A stretch of 64,000 nucleotides of DNA from an uncultured Lachnospiraceae bacterium (lineage in GTDB: Bacteria; Bacillota; Clostridia; Lachnospirales; Lachnospiraceae). The stretch is from positions 1 to 64,000 of the forward strand of contig CAJUPI010000007.1 in the NCBI GenBank assembly GCA_910588125.1, read 5' to 3'. The position numbers were made by a program, and so were the translations under genes. Below, one piece after another: positions 58,824 through 64,000 of the stretch; position 1 is the stretch's first letter; the number at the start of each line of letters is the position of its first letter. The notes under the pieces were generated by a model. The model made no database searches and was not told the origin of the DNA. It was given only the letters and a program-made list of their open reading frames with translations.

Positions 58824-59510
58824 ATGGAAACAAAGAATGGATTATTTGATTGTTTTTTCACCTATGGAGAACGAACTGTCGTAGAAAAAAACAAGATTAT
58901 ATATGCTCCGGATAATAAAGTCCAGACAGACTCTCTCTATTATCTGGAATCCGGGCTGGTTGCACTGATGAGCTATTCCAAAGGAGGGGATGAGCGGGTA
59001 TATCTTTACATGAAAGGGCCGCGAATCATTTCTTTTATGGCCTTGCTGCTGAGTGTCACCAATTGTCAGGAGATCACCGGCAATGGCGTTCCCAGCCAAT
59101 TGGTTCAAATGACCAAAACCCGCTGCGTACTCTATCGGATGCAGGGATCTACCTTCCGTAAGCTCCTTGACGAAGATCTCAAATTTAACCGGCTCATTTT
59201 ACAGGCAACCGCCGCCAATTTCCAGGAAGTTTTAAGCCATTTCCAACAAGCTTTGGAAGACAGCGCCAGTGTCCGTCTCTGTCGTTTGCTGTTGGATTCC
59301 TGCATTGTCAAAGACGGCAAAAAGGTTCTTCCTAAAACCATGAGCTTTTTGGAAATGTCCAAATATTTAGGCACCCATCCTGTGACGGTATCCCGCATCG
59401 TAGCCATATTGAAAAAAGACGGCTGTATTGTCAAAGAGCAGGGCTTCGTCGTGATTCGCAATGAAGAACGGCTCTTACAAATGATCGAAAATGAGATTGA
59501 TATTAAATAA
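58824..59510 (+). CDS. Crp/Fnr-family transcriptional regulator
   Basis: This 228-residue regulator has an N-terminal effector-binding barrel (ESGLVALMSYSKGGDERVYL near residue 43) and a C-terminal helix-turn-helix with FLEMSKYLGTHPVTVSRIVAILKK-type recognition helix (HPVTVSR near 185). It lacks the N-terminal Cys cluster of FNR, so it is unlikely to sense oxygen through an iron-sulfur centre. The recognition helix is like that of CprK, which binds chlorinated phenols, so an aryl ligand is conceivable. It is divergent from module 2 and is the best candidate to bind the three TAACATATGTTA-like sites. Confidence 0.88.
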   Translation: METKNGLFDCFFTYGERTVVEKNKIIYAPDNKVQTDSLYYLESGLVALMSYSKGGDERVYLYMKGPRIISFMALLLSVTNCQEITGNGVPSQLVQMTKTRCVLYRMQGSTFRKLLDEDLKFNRLILQATAANFQEVLSHFQQALEDSASVRLCRLLLDSCIVKDGKKVLPKTMSFLEMSKYLGTHPVTVSRIVAILKKDGCIVKEQGFVVIRNEERLLQMIENEIDIK

Positions 59511-60030
59511 AAGCTGCTGCCATCTGGTAACAAAACCAGCCGAGCACAGCTCCCAAAACGTTCATAACAACATCATCCAGCTGGCAATACCCTCTTTGGG
59601 TTGCCAGCTGGACAAGCTCGATTGCCATGCTGCAAAAAACGGCGGACAAAATGCATCTCCCACTCTTTCTTAAAAATGGAATACTGCCGGGAACCAATAT
59701 CCCATAAGGAATAAACAACAGCAGATTCTCAATCACATACCCTCGTGAACTCACGGTATCCCCCCAGGTTCCAAACAAATTCAGATTCACTCCTGCACGC
59801 GAGCCAGGCTCCCTTGAAAAATATACCAGCTCCGCCAAAACCACCAGATAAACCACACAAAGGAACTGACAGGCCAGGGTGGTCCTCTTCACCGGTTTCA
59901 ACGGCCGCCCTGCCCTGCTCCAGACAAAGAAAATCAGCAAAAACAGGGCGCCGGCCATCAATCCCTGAGGCAGATATCCCACCGGCTCCTGCATATCCTT
60001 ACAAATTGTCAGAAAAAGTTCTTTACCCAT
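59503..60030 (-). CDS. VanZ-family membrane protein
   Basis: This 175-residue protein has four to five hydrophobic segments and the VanZ pattern: VNLNLFGTW, then RGYVIENLLLFIPYGIL near residue 96 and AIELVQLATQRGYCQLDDVV..NVLGAVLGW near 135. VanZ of the vancomycin/teicoplanin locus gives low teicoplanin resistance, but most homologues are of unknown role. It converges on the Crp/Fnr gene with an 8-base overlap. Confidence 0.88.
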   Translation of the reverse strand: MGKELFLTICKDMQEPVGYLPQGLMAGALFLLIFFVWSRAGRPLKPVKRTTLACQFLCVVYLVVLAELVYFSREPGSRAGVNLNLFGTWGDTVSSRGYVIENLLLFIPYGILVPGSIPFLRKSGRCILSAVFCSMAIELVQLATQRGYCQLDDVVMNVLGAVLGWFCYQMAAAFI

Positions 60031-60073
60031 CTGTCTTCCGTCACCATATGCCTTTTAACAATTTCTATATTTC

Positions 60074-62260
60074 TCAATCTTTATTCCAGACCAGGGTCTT
60101 TGCCCCTGCCGCCTGTTTGGGCTGCATGGAAACCGGCGACTTTATAATATTCCCATTTTCATCTGTCGCCCATTCACCGCCCACTCCATCTTTTACCGTC
60201 TGCGCCTTTATCACCCTGCCTTCCCCGTCAACCAGGTATATCTTTCCACTATCCGTCTTTACTGGCTCATAAAGCATCTCTTCCGATGCTGTCTGGCGCC
60301 GTCCCCGGTAATAAAGGCAACCATCCGAAATACCATCGACCGCTTTCCCCTCACTGTCAAATTGATAAACTGCCATTCCGCTTCCGTCATCTGCCAGACA
60401 GACGCCTTTTACCGCGGCATTTTTGTTTTCTTTATCAAAATAATAAATCGGGCCGTCCTCCAGTTCGATAAATCCTGTCTGAGTGCGGCCATAGCAGTCA
60501 AACGCAAAAAGCTCTCCCTGTATCTCTTTTATGATAAGCTGATCCTTGGCCGCACGAAGTGCCTGGCCGGCTTCATCAAAATAATACCAAGTCTCTGACA
60601 ATTCCCCCGCCATATCATTAGAGCCCATCGTCTTCACCCAACAGTTTGCCGCCCGTTCCCCCTGGGCCAGCCCGTCTGCCGCCTCTGGCATATAATAGCC
60701 AAAACCAATTATTTCCGGTACGGTAGTGCGCAGCTTCGCCCAGCCAAGATGCATCAAACCGTAGCGATCCACGCAATATTTTCCACCTGATATTTCCACC
60801 TCCCTATAAGGATTGGACAAGCTTCTCACCAGCTTACCGCTATTCGAGGGATCAAAATAAAAATATGCCTGATCCCCATAATATTTCATATAATTTCCTA
60901 CTACTCCATCATTGATCCAGCCTGCTGGAATCTCCAGATACTGCCAGCCATATCTCTGAGCGCCATCTGCTCCATAATAAGTGTATTCTCCGCTGGCATT
61001 TCTTTTCCAACCGGTAACCATCGCACCGTTTTTATTGAAGCAATACTCCTTTCCCTCAATGGTATAAGTATTCTCCGCCAGCATATAACCATTCGCATCA
61101 GCATAATACCAATTGGTGTACTCCTCCCCGTTATTGTTCACTCCACTGATGGCAAACCAGGCGGCTTGCGGCATAGAACCATCCTCCAGAAAATACTGCT
61201 TCCTTCCATGCTTGTCTGTCAGCCAGCGCTTACGGTAATTGGTGCTATTTACATCAAAATAGTACTTTTTTCCGTCAATTTCATAAATCCCGTTTCTATA
61301 TGTCTTGCCTTCACTGTCCGCATAATACCAGCGTTCCGTCACAACATTCGTATCTGTATTCGTTGTAGGAACCTGGAACCAGCCCCCTGTTTGCAGAACC
61401 CCGTCTTCCTCCAGATAATACCGCTCCTTCTCCTCCGTTACATACCAGCGCTTCCGGTAATTCAAACCATTGGCATCAAAATAATACGTTTTATCCTCCA
61501 AATTATAAAAACCTCCCTTTAGCTGGCCAGTCTCCTCGGAAAGATAGTACCAGTTTGTATAAGGTACTCCGGAGCTGTATACCCCACTGACCGAAAACCA
61601 GCCCGCCTCCTGGGTTGTTCCATCTTCATTGGCATAATATTTTTTGTCATCGACTGTAAACCAGCGCTTGCGGTAATTGGCTCCATTAACGTCAAAATAA
61701 TAATTTTTTCCGCCAACGGTATGCCAGCCGTTTAAAAGCAGGGTTCCGTCTGCGTTGGCATAACGCCAGGTAGTATAGGGATTTCCTTTACTGTCTGCCG
61801 CATCCACTGAGAACCAGCCGGAATGCTCTTTTCCGGTATCTGCGTTAATATAATATTTCTGCCCATCCAGTTCAAAAACCCGGCCACGAACAGCAGCTCC
61901 TGAACTGTTAAAATAAAATTCATATCCATTTACTAAAAACCAGCCGTTCCGATAAACCCGGCCACCTTCACCGGCGTAATACCAGCTTGTCCGAACCGGA
62001 TCTTTGGGTTCCTTGGTAACGGATTTAAGAGAAAACCATTGATTTTCTATGAGCGTCCCTGTCTCATCCAGATAATATTTCTCATTCTCATAAGTAACCC
62101 AGCCACTGCTCACGGCTTCATCATTCTTTAAGTAAGACCATCCGCCATCGGCGAGAGGCTGCCATCCGGTGTAGGCATAAACCGAATGACAACCAAGTAT
62201 GGTAAGGATACTGGCTAAAATAAAGCTGTGGCGTTTTGTGTGGCGCTTTTTTGATTTTTT
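60074..62260 (-). CDS. Secreted cell-wall-binding repeat protein
   Basis: This 728-residue protein has a signal peptide (basic start, hydrophobic 14-25, likely cleavage after VYA near residue 30). All of the rest is built of aromatic, Gly-rich choline-binding-like repeats; NYRKRW recurs three times at about 67-residue steps (YYFDVNGANYRKRW, YYFDANGLNYRKRW, YYFDVNSTNYRKRW), in larger units with GWF..V and NWYYA. No catalytic domain is visible, so it should bind a wall or surface polymer. I chose ATG 62260 with GGGAG upstream. It borders an AT-rich flippase gene. Confidence 0.85.
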   Translation of the reverse strand, partial: KKSKKRHTKRHSFILASILTILGCHSVYAYTGWQPLADGGWSYLKNDEAVSSGWVTYENEKYYLDETGTLIENQWFSLKSVTKEPKDPVRTSWYYAGEGGRVYRNGWFLVNGYEFYFNSSGAAVRGRVFELDGQKYYINADTGKEHSGWFSVDAADSKGNPYTTWRYANADGTLLLNGWHTVGGKNYYFDVNGANYRKRWFTVDDKKYYANEDGTTQEAGWFSVSGVYSSGVPYTNWYYLSEETGQLKGGFYNLEDKTYYFDANGLNYRKRWYVTEEKERYYLEEDGVLQTGGWFQVPTTNTDTNVVTERWYYADSEGKTYRNGIYEIDGKKYYFDVNSTNYRKRWLTDKHGRKQYFLEDGSMPQAAWFAISGVNNNGEEYTNWYYADANGYMLAENTYTIEGKEYCFNKNGAMVTGWKRNASGEYTYYGADGAQRYGWQYLEIPAGWINDGVVGNYMKYYGDQAYFYFDPSNSGKLVRSLSNPYREVEISGGKYCVDRYGLMHLGWAKLRTTVPEIIGFGYYMPEAADGLAQGERAANCWVKTMGSNDMAGELSETWYYFDEAGQALRAAKDQLIIKEIQGELFAFDCYGRTQTGFIELEDGPIYYFDKENKNAAVKGVCLADDGSGMAVYQFDSEGKAVDGISDGCLYYRGRRQTASEEMLYEPVKTDSGKIYLVDGEGRVIKAQTVKDGVGGEWATDENGNIIKSPVSMQPKQAAGAKTLVWNKD

Positions 62261-62288
62261 CATTGTGTGCTCCCTTATAACTGCTATT

Positions 62289-63716
62289 TTATTTAAAACC
62301 ATCTTTTCGTTTGTAAATTAATTTCATATTTTCTTTGAGATACTTATAAGACAACCCTAAATATATACATCCGCCTGCTATAATTTGTATAATCATGGTT
62401 TTAAAACTTAGTCCCATAAAATATTGTAGTACTTGCAATATAGCAAACATAATCATACCATAAAATGTAAACTTTAAATTTGAGACAAACATTTTTTCAA
62501 TGTCTAATTCCTTTCGCAAAACGATAGATTGATATAATGGTACTGAAAACTCTGCTGCAAGCGTACCTACACATGCACCTACCGCACCATATTTAGGAAT
62601 TAAAAACAGATTAATTATCAAATTTAAAATCGCTCCTAATGAAATGGACTTAATATAAATATCATCCCTCTTGGTTGGAATGATATACTGTGTTCTTACA
62701 ACATTTCCCCAACCGATTAAAATCAGAGTCACCGCTAAAATATTCATCAGCAATGCGCTCTGCGTAAATGCCGCGCCATAAAACCAAGGTACTAAAGAAT
62801 AGGAAACAGACAGCACCCCAAAACACATCGCATTTGTCATAAAACAGATAAAAGAAAGCGAACTGGTAATTCCTTTTTTTACTTCTTCAATTTTTCCTTG
62901 TGAAAGCATGGCAGACATTCTTGGCATCATAACTTGTCCTAATGAAGAAATAAACATAGTTAAGGAATAAATTATCTTTTCTGCATTTTCATATAATCCG
63001 TTTTGATTTAAATCTTTGGTAAGCCAGCCTAGCATAACCTTGTCCATTGAACGATAAATATTTAGAGCAATGACTGGTATCATCAAAATTAAGCACGGCC
63101 TGACATGTGCTAATATCTTATTTAAACTTAAAGTTTCAAATGAAAGATAATCTTTGCCCATTGTAAAAAAGCAAATATAAGTTATTAGATATCCTAATGA
63201 ATAGATAAGACAATATTTCCAAACATCATCTAATTGTTTTATCAATATGAATACTGCCATAACCTCTAAAATTTTAACAATCATATTCTTTGTTGAGGTT
63301 TCTTTAAATCTTTCTATGCCAAACAAAAACCAGTCGATATTCAAACCATTTCCAATAACCCAAATGCCAAATACAAGTCCTATCATTCTATTTTCTTCAT
63401 ATGTTATCAACACAAGCAAAAAATAGACAATAGATATTAATATTGTAACCATTAACTGCATCACATAAATGGATGCAAATTCTTCCGTTAATTTCTTTTT
63501 ATTATTTTTAACTTCTGCAATTCTTCTTGTTCCATAGTTGGTAAGTCCAAGCTTTGCAAGTAACGTAAAATAATATGTAATTGCATAATAATATGAGTAG
63601 ATTCCTACTCCCTCTGTGCCTAAAACCCTAGAAATATATGGAGCTGTTATAAGCGGCGTTATGACACTCAAAATATTATATATCACAACATACAGATAAT
63701 TTTTTTTTGAATTCAT
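62289..63716 (-). CDS. Wzx-type polysaccharide flippase
   Basis: This 475-residue membrane protein has about 12-14 hydrophobic segments. The start NYLYVVIYNILSVITPLITA and PYISRVLGTEGVGIYSY are characteristic of oligosaccharide-unit flippases, as is RSMDKVMLGWLTKDL near residue 215. It would move lipid-linked sugar units for capsule or exopolysaccharide. Its A+T content and codon use differ sharply from the genes to the left, as often seen in exchanged polysaccharide loci. Confidence 0.92.
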   Translation of the reverse strand: MNSKKNYLYVVIYNILSVITPLITAPYISRVLGTEGVGIYSYYYAITYYFTLLAKLGLTNYGTRRIAEVKNNKKKLTEEFASIYVMQLMVTILISIVYFLLVLITYEENRMIGLVFGIWVIGNGLNIDWFLFGIERFKETSTKNMIVKILEVMAVFILIKQLDDVWKYCLIYSLGYLITYICFFTMGKDYLSFETLSLNKILAHVRPCLILMIPVIALNIYRSMDKVMLGWLTKDLNQNGLYENAEKIIYSLTMFISSLGQVMMPRMSAMLSQGKIEEVKKGITSSLSFICFMTNAMCFGVLSVSYSLVPWFYGAAFTQSALLMNILAVTLILIGWGNVVRTQYIIPTKRDDIYIKSISLGAILNLIINLFLIPKYGAVGACVGTLAAEFSVPLYQSIVLRKELDIEKMFVSNLKFTFYGMIMFAILQVLQYFMGLSFKTMIIQIIAGGCIYLGLSYKYLKENMKLIYKRKDGFK

Positions 63717-63753
63717 AATCTAACCTCATTTTTTATTATAACATCTATAGAAG

Positions 63754-64000
63754 TTATTTAACAACAAAAAACACATCTTCCATAGGTCGTCTGCATGAAC
63801 AAGGAATCAGACATCTCTCTTTATAATATCCGGCTCCAATTACAATAGCAATTTTTTCACTGACCGGCAGCTTTAACTTCCTCTTTATCATAGTATCTTC
63901 ACTTTTCTTATTGGACCATTGCATAAAACACGAACCTATATTTCTGGCATGAAGTCCATTTATAAAATTCATAGAAGTCAGCCCTGCATTTAAATATCCC
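63754..64000 (-). CDS. Nitroreductase-family protein, N-terminal part outside window
   Basis: The frame is open to the window edge. Its end reads GYLNAGLTSMNFINGLHARN, GSCFMQWSNKK, KLPVSEKIAIVIGAGYYKE and ends EDVFFVVK. This is the C-terminal half of an FMN-dependent nitroreductase, of the kind found in polysaccharide loci. The true start is beyond 64000. It is AT-rich like the flippase gene. Confidence 0.8.
   Translation of the reverse strand, partial: GYLNAGLTSMNFINGLHARNIGSCFMQWSNKKSEDTMIKRKLKLPVSEKIAIVIGAGYYKERCLIPCSCRRPMEDVFFVVK

Noticed and set aside
1..64000. CRISPR arrays, phage genes or integrase/attachment sites
   Set aside because: No regular spaced direct repeats and no recognisable phage or recombinase proteins were seen in the window.

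Overview
The window looks like chromosomal DNA of an anaerobic, probably gut-living Clostridia, most likely Lachnospiraceae. The basis is GGAGG-type ribosome sites, a MetNIQ transporter, YlmC- and YqeG-type genes, a xanthine-dehydrogenase/YgeY/YgeW/carbamate kinase purine cluster, a mannose-type PTS, cytoplasmic arylsulfate sulfotransferases and two LytTR/NarL-type two-component systems. No transposase, phage gene or CRISPR array was seen. The last 1.7 kb is clearly richer in A+T than the rest.

Layout. 1-240: three tRNA genes on the minus strand. 332-3413: metNIQ, preceded by a promoter, a 30-codon reading frame with ten Met codons and an intrinsic terminator, which looks like a methionine leader-peptide attenuator. 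3638-6566: a frameshifted YlmC-like gene, nrdR, yqeG and a fucosyltransferase-like gene. 6569-17798 (all minus): a molybdenum block with XdhC, ModABC, a MOSC-MogA fusion, MoaA, MoaC, MoeA, a MocA-ModE-like fusion and a fused xanthine dehydrogenase. 17860-18525: a rearrangement scar joining the 3' end of a [FeFe]-hydrogenase gene to the 3' part of ygeX, with a small palindrome at the joint. 18613-22137: ygeY, ygeW and carbamate kinase. 22140-23399: a metallophosphatase fused to rubrerythrin.

23554-28641 and 55250-59510 hold the most interesting system. There are two copies of a module of anion-type transporter plus arylsulfate sulfotransferase without signal peptide; the first copy also carries thioredoxin reductase and thioredoxin, and a Crp/Fnr-type regulator is divergent from the second copy. 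The two transporter promoters and the trxB promoter each carry a TAACATATGTTA-like palindrome whose centre lies 34.5 bases before the end of a -10 hexamer (predicted position -41.5). This predicts one regulon under the Crp/Fnr-type protein.

28781-32488 is a run of small housekeeping and unknown genes. 32827-41432: an HPr-like protein that lacks both phosphorylation sites, a HAD phosphatase, a mannose-family PTS (IIA, IIB, IIC, IID) and a sensory operon of two solute-binding proteins around a histidine kinase/NarL-type regulator pair without a permease; ATGTGYCA repeats lie in front of the PTS. 41423-47017: HD, DUF3592, Nudix, YunG-like and M20 genes and a chemotaxis receptor. 47262-49203: a MATE pump and MarR regulator with two matching operators. 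49261-54042: a secreted serpin lipoprotein, a LytTR/AgrC-type system and a coiled-coil protein, with two pairs of LytTR-type boxes spaced 21 bases apart. 54501-64000: YbaK, sulfotransferase module 2, VanZ, a repeat-only surface protein, a Wzx-type flippase and a nitroreductase cut by the window edge.

Two families of short non-coding inverted-repeat elements are scattered through the window (about five and three copies). They fill most of the longer gene-free stretches.
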